In this document: positions 15,437-21,732 of the stretch, piece by piece | How the letters are laid out: the number at the start of each line of letters is the position of its first letter | Position numbering within the stretch: the stretch's first letter is position 1 | DNA from: Embleya sp040605455 | GTDB taxonomy: Bacteria > Actinomycetota > Actinomycetes > Streptomycetales > Streptomycetaceae | Assembly (NCBI RefSeq): GCF_040605455.1 | Contig: NZ_JBEXCV010000123.1 | Coordinates: 1-27,184, forward strand | Direction of reading: 5' to 3' | DNA length: 27,184 nucleotides | Program-made: the position numbers and the translations under genes | Notes under the pieces: generated by a model | The model's database searches: none | What the model was told of the DNA's origin: nothing | What the model saw: only the letters and a program-made list of their open reading frames with translations

Positions 15437-15472
15437 CGGAAGCCCGTCGGACATCGGTCCGACGGGCTTCCG
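15437..15472. terminator. Perfect bidirectional terminator beside thioredoxin
   Basis: A flawless 16-base stem (15437-15452 with 15457-15472) has an ATCG loop. It lies 32 bases after the thioredoxin stop on the minus strand and could end plus-strand transcripts too. Confidence 0.9.
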
Positions 15473-15504
15473 GGCGTGTGCGGCCTCATCCGGGGCGCAA
15501 GTGG

Positions 15505-15864
15505 TCAGCCCTGGGCGGCGATCTTGCGCTTGACCTCGTCCATGTCCAGCCCCTGTGCCTGCTTGATCAGGTCGACGAGCGCGGCCTCCGGGAGGGCGCC
15601 CGGCTGCGAGAACACCACGACGCCGTCCCGGACCAGCATCACGGTCGGGATGGACTGGATCGAGAACGCCTGCGCGAGGTCGGTTTCCGCCTCGGTATCC
15701 ACCTTGGCGAACACCACGTCGGGGGTCGCCTCCGAGACCTTTTCGAAGGTCGGTGCGAACGACCGGCAGGGTCCGCACCACGATGCCCAGAAGTCGAGCA
15801 CGGTCAGCCCGTCGCCGGATACGACCTCTTCGAAGTTCTCCTTGGTCAGTGCGACCGTGGCCAT
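15505..15864 (-). CDS. trxA: Thioredoxin
   Basis: This is a 119-residue cytosolic protein of the usual thioredoxin length plus a short C-terminal helix. The active site is W-C-G-P-C (Cys30 and Cys33) in LDFWASWCGPC, and the cis-proline is in S-I-P-T-V-M. It reduces protein disulfides with electrons from thioredoxin reductase. ATG 15864 is preceded by GGGAGG at four bases. The promoter upstream is a perfect SigR-type site (see regulatory entry), so induction by thiol-oxidative stress is expected. No reductase gene is linked here, unlike trxBA pairs, so it is a stand-alone copy. Confidence 0.96.
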   Translation of the reverse strand: MATVALTKENFEEVVSGDGLTVLDFWASWCGPCRSFAPTFEKVSEATPDVVFAKVDTEAETDLAQAFSIQSIPTVMLVRDGVVVFSQPGALPEAALVDLIKQAQGLDMDEVKRKIAAQG

Positions 15865-15915
15865 GCGTCCTCCCAAACGTTCGTGCCCCGTGATGCCTGT
15901 CTGTACGTGCCTGTC

Positions 15916-15941
15916 AACAGGCACGGGGGCGCGGGCATTCC
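15916..15941 (-). promoter_or_regulatory. SigR-type promoter of thioredoxin
   Basis: On the minus strand GGAAT (15941-15937) and GTT (15918-15916) are separated by exactly 18 bases. This equals the SigR consensus GGAAT-N18-GTT of streptomycetes. Transcription would begin near 15909, about 45 bases before the ATG. An 8-base hairpin (15906-15913 with 15918-15925) overlaps the -10 region. The same area also has TTGACA on the minus strand, a possible housekeeping -35. Confidence 0.75.
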
Positions 15942-16123
15942 TGGGCTCCTTCCCCGGCTCGCCCGAGCGACTCCGGGATCGCAGCACGAGTCGGCGCCGG
16001 GTGGTCCGGGACCGCCGGCGATTCGGCTGCGTACGCCCCGTGATCCCAACCGTCACACCGGCACCATAGGCTTGTTCGGACCGGTGCCGAACGCCGGTTA
16101 CCGTGCAGCCGAGGAGTCCCGCC

Positions 16124-16384
16124 ATGCGCTACACCCGCCGCAGCGTCGTCAGTCTCGCCCCGGCCGAACCCGGCTGGGACGTCGAGGTGACCAAGGCCGG
16201 CGAACAGGCCGTTCTGTGTCCCGTCATCGGCTGGGCCATCGTCGTGCTCGACACCAGCGCCGAGGGGCTGACCGAGACCGCGATCGAGCCGGCATTCGTC
16301 TACGACGGTGCCGTGTACACACCGGCCGAACTGGCGCACGCGATCGGTGAACTGGATTACCAGATCATCGAACCCGAAGAGTGA
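16124..16384 (+). CDS. Small conserved-looking protein of unknown function
   Basis: This is an 86-residue acidic, soluble protein. ATG 16124 follows GAGGAG by seven bases. The sequence opens M-R-Y-T-R-R-S-V-V-S-L-A-P-A-E-P-G-W and ends in an acidic tail (D-Y-Q-I-I-E-P-E-E). The middle, beta-rich, includes V-L-C-P-V-I-G-W-A-I-V-V-L-D and A-F-V-Y-D-G-A-V-Y-T-P-A-E-L. I do not recognise a named family. Codon usage is typical of the genome. It is divergent from thioredoxin, with which it shares a 259-base promoter region, and it is followed by a terminator hairpin. Confidence 0.8.
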   Translation: MRYTRRSVVSLAPAEPGWDVEVTKAGEQAVLCPVIGWAIVVLDTSAEGLTETAIEPAFVYDGAVYTPAELAHAIGELDYQIIEPEE

Positions 16385-16431
16385 CCGGGCCGTGATCGGG
16401 CGTTGTCCGGTCGTGGTCGGAGATTTCGCAT

Positions 16432-16461
16432 CGGCTCCCGTCGCGCGGTCGGCGGGAGCCG
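16432..16461. terminator. Bidirectional terminator between convergent genes
   Basis: A perfect 9-base stem CGGCTCCCG/CGGGAGCCG (16432-16440 with 16453-16461) has a 12-base loop. It lies between the small protein gene and the DMT-type gene on the other strand. Confidence 0.65.
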
Positions 16462-16498
16462 TCGGCATGTCTCGGGTCGCCCGGCACCCGGGTCCGGC

Positions 16499-17350
16499 TC
16501 ACCGGGCGGGCTCGGGGGCGTCCTCGGTCTCGCCTTCGGCGAACCGGGAGAGGGCGATGGCGCCGGCCACGGCCAGGATGAAACCGGTCAGCGCGAGCGG
16601 GCCGTACGGGCCGGGGCGGCTGTGGTCGCCGAGGAAGACCAGGCCGACGCCGGCGGGCAGTACGGTCTCGCCGACCACCAGCGCGGCGGCCACCGAGGTG
16701 ACCACGCCGCCCTGGAGCGCGACCGTGTACAGCAGGAAGGTCAGTACGGCGCCGAAGAGCAGTGCGTAGGTCGCGGGGTCGCGGATCAGCGCGGACGGGG
16801 ACAGGTCGGTGAGCACGCGCGTGGCCAATGCGATCAGGCCGAACCCGAGTCCGGAGAGCAGGCCGAGCAGGCGTGAGCGCCATGGTTCACTCGTGCGCGC
16901 GCAGCGCCACCCGGCCAGGCCGAGCAGCGCCACGCAGCCCAGGAGCGACCAGCGGAACGCGGCGTGGGTGTGCGCGGGCCCCTCCTGCCCCGCGGAGACG
17001 CCGAGCAGGGCCAGGCCCGCGCAGACGGCGGCGATCGCGCCCCATTCGCGACTGTGCAACCGGGCGCCCAGGACCGGGACGGCCAACACCGCGGTGACCG
17101 CGAGGTTGGCCGACTGGGCGGCCTCGACGGCGAAGATCGGCAGCTCGCGCAGCGCGACGAACTGGCAGACGTACCCGGCCAGATCGAGTCCGGTGCCGAG
17201 CACGAAGGGCCATTGGCCCAGAGCCCGGACCAAGACCCTGGGGTCGAGCCCGCTCGAGCTCGCGGTGCGCCGCGCGCCCAGGGCTTGGAATACCGTCGCG
17301 ACGCCGTAACAGAGCGCGGCGGCCAGTGCCGCGAGCACGGAGAACAACAC
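16499..17350 (-). CDS. DMT-superfamily membrane protein
   Basis: This is a 283-residue protein with nine or ten hydrophobic helices, beginning at once with helix 1 (VLAALAAALCYGVATVFQALGARR). The pattern G-x-x-T-V-F-Q-A-L-x-A-R and the later VALRELPIFAVEAAQSANLAVTAV and GVVTSVAAALVVGETVLPA are typical of actinobacterial EamA-like proteins related to the DMT superfamily. Substrate and direction are unknown. The GTG at 17350 lacks a ribosome binding site. TACCGT sits seven bases upstream and could be a -10 for a leaderless transcript, though I see no -35. Cytosolic loops are short, and the acidic C-terminus is E-G-E-T-E-D-A-P-E-P. Confidence 0.85.
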   Translation of the reverse strand: MLFSVLAALAAALCYGVATVFQALGARRTASSSGLDPRVLVRALGQWPFVLGTGLDLAGYVCQFVALRELPIFAVEAAQSANLAVTAVLAVPVLGARLHSREWGAIAAVCAGLALLGVSAGQEGPAHTHAAFRWSLLGCVALLGLAGWRCARTSEPWRSRLLGLLSGLGFGLIALATRVLTDLSPSALIRDPATYALLFGAVLTFLLYTVALQGGVVTSVAAALVVGETVLPAGVGLVFLGDHSRPGPYGPLALTGFILAVAGAIALSRFAEGETEDAPEPAR

Positions 17351-17479
17351 GGTTCGACGGTATGCGCCGCCGACGCCGCGGCGGCGCAGGACGGGCGGGG
17401 CGAAGGAGTGACTCGGCGCGATGCCCGTGCCGCGGAGCGAACTGCCGGTCCGGGCCGCCCGGTTGGCCGAATCGGCGGA

Positions 17480-18292
17480 TCAGCGCAGTTCGGCCGCCAC
17501 CGCGTCGTTCAGCACCGGCCACACCTCGGCGGCCCACGGTCCGAACTCGCGGTCGGTCAGGCACACACAGGCCGCGTCCAGCTCCGGGTCCACCCACAAG
17601 AACGTGCCGCACGCGCCGAAGTGGCCATACGTCGCGGGCGAGTTGGTGGTCCCGGTCCAGTGCGGCGACTTGGTGCCGCGGATCTCGAAGCCCAGCCCCC
17701 AGTCATTGGGCCGCCGGGTGCCGTAGCCCGGCAGTACGCCGTCCAGACCGGGGAAGACCACGCTGGTGGCCTCGCGCACGGTCTCCGGTGCGAGCAGGCG
17801 CGGCGCGAGCAGTTCGGCCGCGAATCGGCTCAGGTCGCGCACGGTGGATACGCCGCCGGCCGCGGGGGAGTCGCCGATCGTGGTCTCGGTCATGCCCAGC
17901 GGCGCGAAGACCGCCTGGCGCACGTACTCGCCGAACGGGATGTCGCACGCCTTCTCGATGGTGGCTCCGAGCAGGTTGAAGCCGGTGTTCGAGTAGATGC
18001 GCTTGCGACCGGGCCCGGCGAGTACCCGGTCCTCGTCGAAGGCCAGACCCGAGGTGTGCGCCTGGAGGTGGCGGATCGTGGATCCGGGCGGTCCCGCCGC
18101 GTCCCCGGGCTCGATCGCGCCTTCCTCGATCGCGGCGAGCGCCGCGTACGCGGTGAGCAACTTGGTCACCGAGGCGAGTCGGAACGGCTCGTCCACCGGG
18201 CCGTGCTCGCCCTTGACCACCCCGTCCCGGGTGATCACGGCGGCAGCGGCCTTCCCGACGGGCCAGGTGTCGATCATGCGCAGGCTGTTCAC
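17480..18292 (-). CDS. Serine hydrolase of the beta-lactamase/PBP class
   Basis: This is a 270-residue protein with the motifs of penicillin-recognising serine hydrolases: S41-V-T-K44 (SxxK), Y100-S-N (YxN) and H224-F-G (replacing KTG). HxG is typical of the esterase/beta-lactamase-like EstB/PBP4-star branch. No signal peptide is seen: the N-terminus V-N-S-L-R-M-I-D-T-W-P-V-G-K is soluble, so a cytosolic esterase or amidase is more likely than a cell-wall enzyme. The start GTG 18292 has no ribosome binding site. TTGGGC and TAGGCT, 18 bases apart, end eight bases before GTG, which suggests a leaderless mRNA. The relic described below lies just upstream, and the DMT gene lies 129 bases downstream on the same strand. 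Confidence 0.88.
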   Translation of the reverse strand: MNSLRMIDTWPVGKAAAAVITRDGVVKGEHGPVDEPFRLASVTKLLTAYAALAAIEEGAIEPGDAAGPPGSTIRHLQAHTSGLAFDEDRVLAGPGRKRIYSNTGFNLLGATIEKACDIPFGEYVRQAVFAPLGMTETTIGDSPAAGGVSTVRDLSRFAAELLAPRLLAPETVREATSVVFPGLDGVLPGYGTRRPNDWGLGFEIRGTKSPHWTGTTNSPATYGHFGACGTFLWVDPELDAACVCLTDREFGPWAAEVWPVLNDAVAAELR

Positions 18293-18300
18293 GGGAGTCG

Positions 18301-18335
18301 AGCCTACGGTGAGGGTTCGCGGGTGCCCAACCGAG
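18301..18335 (-). promoter_or_regulatory. Putative leaderless promoter of the serine hydrolase
   Basis: On the minus strand -35 TTGGGC and -10 TAGGCT (18306-18301) are 18 bases apart; the -10 is followed after eight bases by the GTG start. The mRNA would therefore start at or very near the codon. The TAG of the upstream relic overlaps the -10. Confidence 0.4.
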
Positions 18336-18626
18336 GGAGCAGAACGTGCATCAGCGCGGCCGGTTCGTGCGCACACGCGACGAAATCGTCGACCTCGCCG
18401 CCGCCCGGGTCGACCACGTCCTCCCAGTCCGGTTCGAGCTCGACCGACGCGAGGTCGAGCCGGGCGAGCCGGCGGGCAGCAGGGGTTCGTCGGTGGGGCC
18501 GGCGGCGGGCAGGTCACGGACGAGGCGTTTGCGCGTCGCGGTGCGGGCGGCGCCGTGCGGGTGGTGTCGGCGGATGTACTGGACGTGCTGGTGCTCCGGG
18601 GCGATCACCAGGTCGGCGTCGGTCAC
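18304..18626 (-). pseudogene. Relic of a low-molecular-weight phosphatase-like gene
   Basis: On the minus strand, one frame from GTG 18626 reads T-D-A-D-L-V-I-A-P-E-H-Q-H-V-Q-Y-I-R-R and then R-K-R-L-V-R-D-L-P, like the middle of LMW protein-tyrosine-phosphatases. Near 18480-18500 the high-GC third-position pattern moves to another frame, which reads L-A-R-L-D-L-A-S-V-E-L and then D-W-E-D-V-V-D-P and ends at TAG 18304. That C-terminal D-P segment fits the family's acid-loop end. The expected N-terminal P-loop (C-x5-R) is absent, because the stop of the iron-sulfur gene lies 52 bases upstream. Truncation plus a one-base-type frameshift indicates decay. A sequencing error could explain the shift but not the missing N-terminus. 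Family assignment is by motif memory only. Confidence 0.55.
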
Positions 18627-18677
18627 GGGGGTGTCGGTCTGGGGTGGTTGTGCTGCCGGCGGGGCCGGTGGGTTCCG

Positions 18678-19181
18678 TCAGGTGGTCCCGGTCGAGCCGG
18701 TTTCAGGCGGTCCCGGAGACGGGTGGCGGGGGGCGTCCTGTTGCCCCCAGTCCCGGCCGGTCAACTTGCAGCCGGCGCTGCCGTCGCAGAACGGCGCGTT
18801 GCCGGTCGCGCCGCAGCGGCACAGCGCCACCCGGGTCTCGTGCAGGTGTGCGCCGTCGGGCATGGTGATCTGGATGTGGCCGTGCAGCACCAGTGGGCCG
18901 CCGGCGACGACGTGCACCCGGGTGGGGTGGATCGGCGTCTCCGGCGCCCCGCCGGTGAGGGTGTAGTGCAGCGCGCCGCTGGGGCAGCGCCGGATCACCT
19001 CCGCGACCTGTTCGGCCGGGGCCCGTGCCGGGTCGATCCAGGGCCGCCGATCGGTGTCGAAGGCCTTGGGCAGTCCGTGTACGCACTCCAGCGAGTGCAG
19101 GCACCGTTTGGTGTCGAAGGTGACGACGATGTCCTCGGCCGGGTACGCCTTGCCTCGGTCGGGACCTCGGGCGGTGCTCAT
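18678..19181 (-). CDS. Fer4_19 plus CDGSH iron-sulfur protein
   Basis: This is a 167-residue cytosolic protein with two iron-sulfur modules. Residues about 12-75 match the Fer4_19 (YjdI) domain: F-D-T-K-R-C-L-H-S-L-E-C-V, then R-C-P-S-G-A-L. Residues about 118-148 contain the CDGSH motif C-R-C-G-A-T-G-N-A-P-F-C-D-G-S (three Cys and no His in that run; family clusters use three Cys and one His). The C-terminal tail is Gly/Pro-rich. E. coli YjdI is a stand-alone Fer4_19 protein paired with acetyltransferase YjdJ, and the same pairing is seen here. ATG 19181 has only a weak GAG site. A 50-base gap with a five-base tandem repeat (19192-19210) separates it from the acetyltransferase gene. Roles in cluster or redox handling are inferred. 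Confidence 0.88.
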   Translation of the reverse strand: MSTARGPDRGKAYPAEDIVVTFDTKRCLHSLECVHGLPKAFDTDRRPWIDPARAPAEQVAEVIRRCPSGALHYTLTGGAPETPIHPTRVHVVAGGPLVLHGHIQITMPDGAHLHETRVALCRCGATGNAPFCDGSAGCKLTGRDWGQQDAPRHPSPGPPETGSTGTT

Positions 19182-19191
19182 GTGAATCAAC

Positions 19192-19210
19192 TCGGATCGG
19201 ATCGGATCGG
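19192..19210. repeat. Short tandem repeat of CGGAT units
   Basis: Nearly four copies of a five-base unit (TCGGA) lie between the iron-sulfur and acetyltransferase genes. The unit is too short to say more; it may affect the weak ribosome binding region. Confidence 0.5.
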
Positions 19211-19231
19211 GGTCGAGGACCGCTCGTCGGG

Positions 19232-19537
19232 TCAGTCCTTGACCGTGCTCGGCGGGGCATCGTAGACGAGGTCGAAGTAGTCGGGGTGCTTGCCGATCCA
19301 CGCCTTGACGAACGGGCACAACGGCAGAACCTTGCGCTCGCCGGCGCGCACCAGATCGAGCGCTTCGCGGACGAGTGCGCTGCCGACGCCCTTGCCCTCG
19401 AACCTCGGGTCCACCTCGGTGTGGGTGAACACGATCAGGGTGTCGGTGGTCATGTACTCGGCGAAGCCGGCCAAGTCGCCGTCGACCCGGGCCTCGAAGC
19501 GGTTCTGTGCGGGAACGTCCTCGACCGCGATGTCCAT
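19232..19537 (-). CDS. YjdJ-like GNAT acetyltransferase
   Basis: This is a 101-residue protein, which is short for GNAT enzymes but the normal size of the Acetyltransf_CG/YjdJ subfamily. The acetyl-CoA binding motif is D-P-R-F-E-G-K-G-V-G-S-A-L-V (R-x-x-G-K-G-x-G). It is followed by V-L-P-L-C-P-F-V-K-A-W-I, the conserved P-L-C-P-F segment of YjdJ. The expected role is acetyl transfer to an unknown amine or protein in the cytosol. ATG 19537 has GAGGGGAT five bases upstream. It is the first gene of a likely operon with the Fer4_19/CDGSH gene, as in the E. coli yjdJ-yjdI pair. Confidence 0.92.
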   Translation of the reverse strand: MDIAVEDVPAQNRFEARVDGDLAGFAEYMTTDTLIVFTHTEVDPRFEGKGVGSALVREALDLVRAGERKVLPLCPFVKAWIGKHPDYFDLVYDAPPSTVKD

Positions 19538-19757
19538 GTGATCCCCTCGAATCGGTGTGAGGTCGGCCATTGCCGACCCGACACTCTCTCGTATCCATTC
19601 GAACGCAAATGGGGGTGGGTCGCGACCCAGGCGATCGCTGCCGACGGCTCGACCCGAATGATCGTTCACCCCCCGTCCCGCCGTTGACCTTGCGAGCGAC
19701 CTGGGAGAGCATGCGCAGATCTGACGCATCGTCATATTCGCCGAGGAGGCACCACCC

Positions 19758-20579
19758 ATGCTCGATCCCGAACCCCTCGCCGGTCAGGTCGCGGTCGTCA
19801 CCGGCGGCGGCGCGGGCATCGGCGGCGGGGTCTCCCGGCTGCTGGCCCGCGCGGGGGCGCTGGTGCTCTTGAACGACATCGACCCGGACTGGGCCGAGCA
19901 GGCCCGGCTGGACATCGAGGCGGCCGGCGGCCGGGTGGAGGTGGTGCTCGGCGACATCCGCGAGTCGGCCACCGTGGCCCGGTTGCGCGACGCCGCGCTG
20001 GCGGCGGGCGGTGCGGACGTACTCGTGAACAACGTCGGCGACTATCGGCCCTCGACCACCTTCCTGCGCAGCACGGAGGAGGAGTGGCAGGCGCTGCACG
20101 CGATCAACTTCGAGCATGTGTTGCGCGTCACGCACGCGGTGTTGCCGCAGATGATCGAGCGCGGCTCCGGCAGCATCGTGAACGTATCCACGGTGGAGGC
20201 GCTGCGTGGCATCCCGGGCTGCCCGGTCTACTCCGCCTACAACGCGGCGATCATCGCGTTCACGAAGAGTCTCGCGGTGGACGTGGCGCGCAAGGGCGTC
20301 CGGGTCAATGCGATCGCGCCGGACATGGCGAACACGCCGCAGACGACATACGAGGCGAAATTGCGTGATCGTGACCCCGCGCTGATCGGTTCCTGGGTGC
20401 CGATGGCGAGATTCGGCGAACCCGAGGACTACGCGAAGGTTGTGCTCTTCCTGGCGAGTGCCGCATCGTCGTATGTGACGGGCCAGCTGATCCCGGTGGA
20501 CGGCGGTACGACCGCCGCGAGCGGTTGGTACGGCAAGGCGGACGGTCGCGGTTGGACCAACCTGCCGGATGGTGCGTGA
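19758..20579 (+). CDS. Short-chain dehydrogenase/reductase with Asn at the catalytic Lys position
   Basis: This is a 273-residue SDR of classical length. The Rossmann motif is T-G-G-G-A-G-I-G (15-22), followed by N-D-I-D, an acidic end suggesting NAD(H), and N-N-V-G. The active site holds Ser144 or Thr145, Tyr158 and Asn at the alpha-4 position (A-I-N-F). In the Y-x-x-x-K motif the Lys is Asn162: Y-S-A-Y-N-A-A. Later motifs V-R-V-N-A-I-A-P-D and G-E-P-E-D are typical. Loss of Lys usually lowers activity sharply, so the enzyme may be altered or act by a different relay. GAGGAGG lies nine bases before ATG 19758. It is divergent from the acetyltransferase. Confidence 0.92.
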   Translation: MLDPEPLAGQVAVVTGGGAGIGGGVSRLLARAGALVLLNDIDPDWAEQARLDIEAAGGRVEVVLGDIRESATVARLRDAALAAGGADVLVNNVGDYRPSTTFLRSTEEEWQALHAINFEHVLRVTHAVLPQMIERGSGSIVNVSTVEALRGIPGCPVYSAYNAAIIAFTKSLAVDVARKGVRVNAIAPDMANTPQTTYEAKLRDRDPALIGSWVPMARFGEPEDYAKVVLFLASAASSYVTGQLIPVDGGTTAASGWYGKADGRGWTNLPDGA

Positions 20580-20617
20580 GCGGCATTTCGTAGGGTGTCC
20601 GCTTGTTGTTCGGGTCG

Positions 20618-20643
20618 GGAACCGGGCAGGTGTCCCAAACGTC
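20618..20643 (+). promoter_or_regulatory. ECF-sigma-type promoter candidate
   Basis: GGAAC (20618-20622), 17 bases, CGTC (20640-20643) fits the general ECF consensus (GGAAC/CGTC). A perfect TGTCCC-N7-GGGACA dyad (20631-20649) overlaps the -10 side. Transcription would start near 20650, upstream of the Mrr-like gene. Confidence 0.35.
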
Positions 20644-20772
20644 GGGACAGCAGTAGGGGAACGATGGTGTGGCCGGCCGAGCCGGTCGCGCCGATCGGAT
20701 CGGGACAGCGTGAACGACACGAGCACAACCACGAGTACGACCGGCCAAAGCGTCACCGGGGGGACGACGGAC

Positions 20773-21423
20773 ATGGCACGTACGACGGTGAGGGCCTACC
20801 TCAATTTGGCCATCCTGGTCGCCGGGCTCGAACTCCTCGCCATCGGCATCTGGTTCGTCCTCGAAGGCATCCGGGTCGACCAGTCCGACGGCATGATGGT
20901 GGTCTACGTCTGCGCGGCGGCGGTACTCGGTTCGGCGATCTGGCTGGGTGGATATCGGCCCCGGGCCGACGAGTTGGCGGAATACTGCGACGACGGCGCG
21001 CTGCGGGACGCGAAGGCGCGGCTCGACCGGATGGACCCGGCTCGGCTGGCCGAGCACGTGGCGGACCTGTGCGAGCGGGACGGGCTGGCCGAGGTGGAGA
21101 CGGTGCGGGTCGTCGAGGACGCCTACGCGGTGGACATCCACGCTCGGCGCGGCGACGGGACGCCGGCGGTGGTGCGGTGTCGCAGTGCGGAGGGGTCGGG
21201 GCCGGTGGCGGGGGGCGTGGTCGAGGACTTCGTGAGCGCGCTCACCGTTGACACGGATGCGGACGCGGGTCGGTCGGGGGCGTTGTTGCTCGCGACGACG
21301 GCTGGGTGCTTTTCGGCCAAGGCGGCGGCGCTTGCGGCTTCCGCCGGGGTGGTGCTGTTGGATCGGTCGGCGCTGGCGCACTGGGAGTGCGACAAGGAGG
21401 TGCCGGCGCCTTTGGCCGCGTAG
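20773..21423 (+). CDS. Membrane-anchored Mrr-like nuclease-fold protein, catalytically degenerate
   Basis: This is a 216-residue protein with two N-terminal membrane helices (about 8-30 and 41-59), a helical linker (D-E-L-A-E-Y-C..R-L-A-E-H-V-A-D-L-C-E-R) and a C-terminal domain. That domain reads like the Mrr restriction-endonuclease fold: A-V-D-I-H-A-R-R-G-D-G-T-P-A-V-V-R-C-R-S, then V-E-D-F-V-S-A-L..S-G-A-L-L-L-A-T-T-A-G-C-F-S and V-V-L-L-D-R-S-A-L. The metal-binding Asp121 is kept, but the Q-x-K motif is R135-C-R137, so it probably does not cut DNA. I choose ATG 20773 after a GGGGGG site; GTG 20710 is an alternative. Membrane-anchored Mrr-like domain proteins exist in actinobacteria, with unknown function. 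Confidence 0.7.
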   Translation: MARTTVRAYLNLAILVAGLELLAIGIWFVLEGIRVDQSDGMMVVYVCAAAVLGSAIWLGGYRPRADELAEYCDDGALRDAKARLDRMDPARLAEHVADLCERDGLAEVETVRVVEDAYAVDIHARRGDGTPAVVRCRSAEGSGPVAGGVVEDFVSALTVDTDADAGRSGALLLATTAGCFSAKAAALAASAGVVLLDRSALAHWECDKEVPAPLAA

Positions 21424-21498
21424 CCGCGGTTGGCCTCATGCGCCGGCCGGGCTGGGTGGCCTTGGATGTCGGCTGGGCTGGGGCTCTGGTTGGTGGGG

Positions 21499-21711
21499 TC
21501 AGCTGCAGCAGCCGCCGCCGCAGCAGCCTCCGCCGCCACCGCCGGTAGGGCGAGGGGCGGTGGCGGCGCCGGTTACCGCGACTGTGGAGAGCAGCTTCGT
21601 GGTGTCGGTGTGGCCCTGGGGGCAGGCGGCCGGGTCGTTGGCCGCGGACATCGGGCGGTTGAGTTCGAAGGTGAGTCCGCAGGCGCGGCAGCGGTAGTCG
21701 TAGCGAGGCAT
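21499..21711 (-). CDS. FmdB-type zinc-ribbon protein
   Basis: This is a 70-residue protein beginning M-P-R-Y-D-Y-R-C-R-A-C-G-L-T-F-E, the FmdB zinc-ribbon signature (C-x2-C). The second half of the ribbon is D-P-A-A-C-P-Q-G-H. A glycine run and Cys-rich tail GGCCGGGCCS ends it. FmdB was proposed as a regulator of formamidase genes but most relatives have no known function. The start is 21 bases after the stop of the upstream heme-degrading gene, so the two form an operon. The tail with four or five more Cys could bind a second metal. Confidence 0.92.
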   Translation of the reverse strand: MPRYDYRCRACGLTFELNRPMSAANDPAACPQGHTDTTKLLSTVAVTGAATAPRPTGGGGGGCCGGGCCS

Positions 21712-21732
21712 GGTGCCCAGGTTAGTCGGCCG

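Noticed and set aside
15153..15533. Plus-strand open frame after the PrsW gene
   Set aside because: Third-position G/C content is low, it runs across a perfect terminator and overlaps thioredoxin, and no family is recognised.
18346..18966. Plus-strand open frame opposite the phosphatase relic
   Set aside because: It is the antisense of the relic and of the iron-sulfur gene; its composition (Trp/Cys/Gly/Arg) is that of a shadow frame.
20773..21423. Mrr-like gene as a restriction system
   Set aside because: The Q-x-K residues are missing, and no methyltransferase or other restriction gene is nearby.
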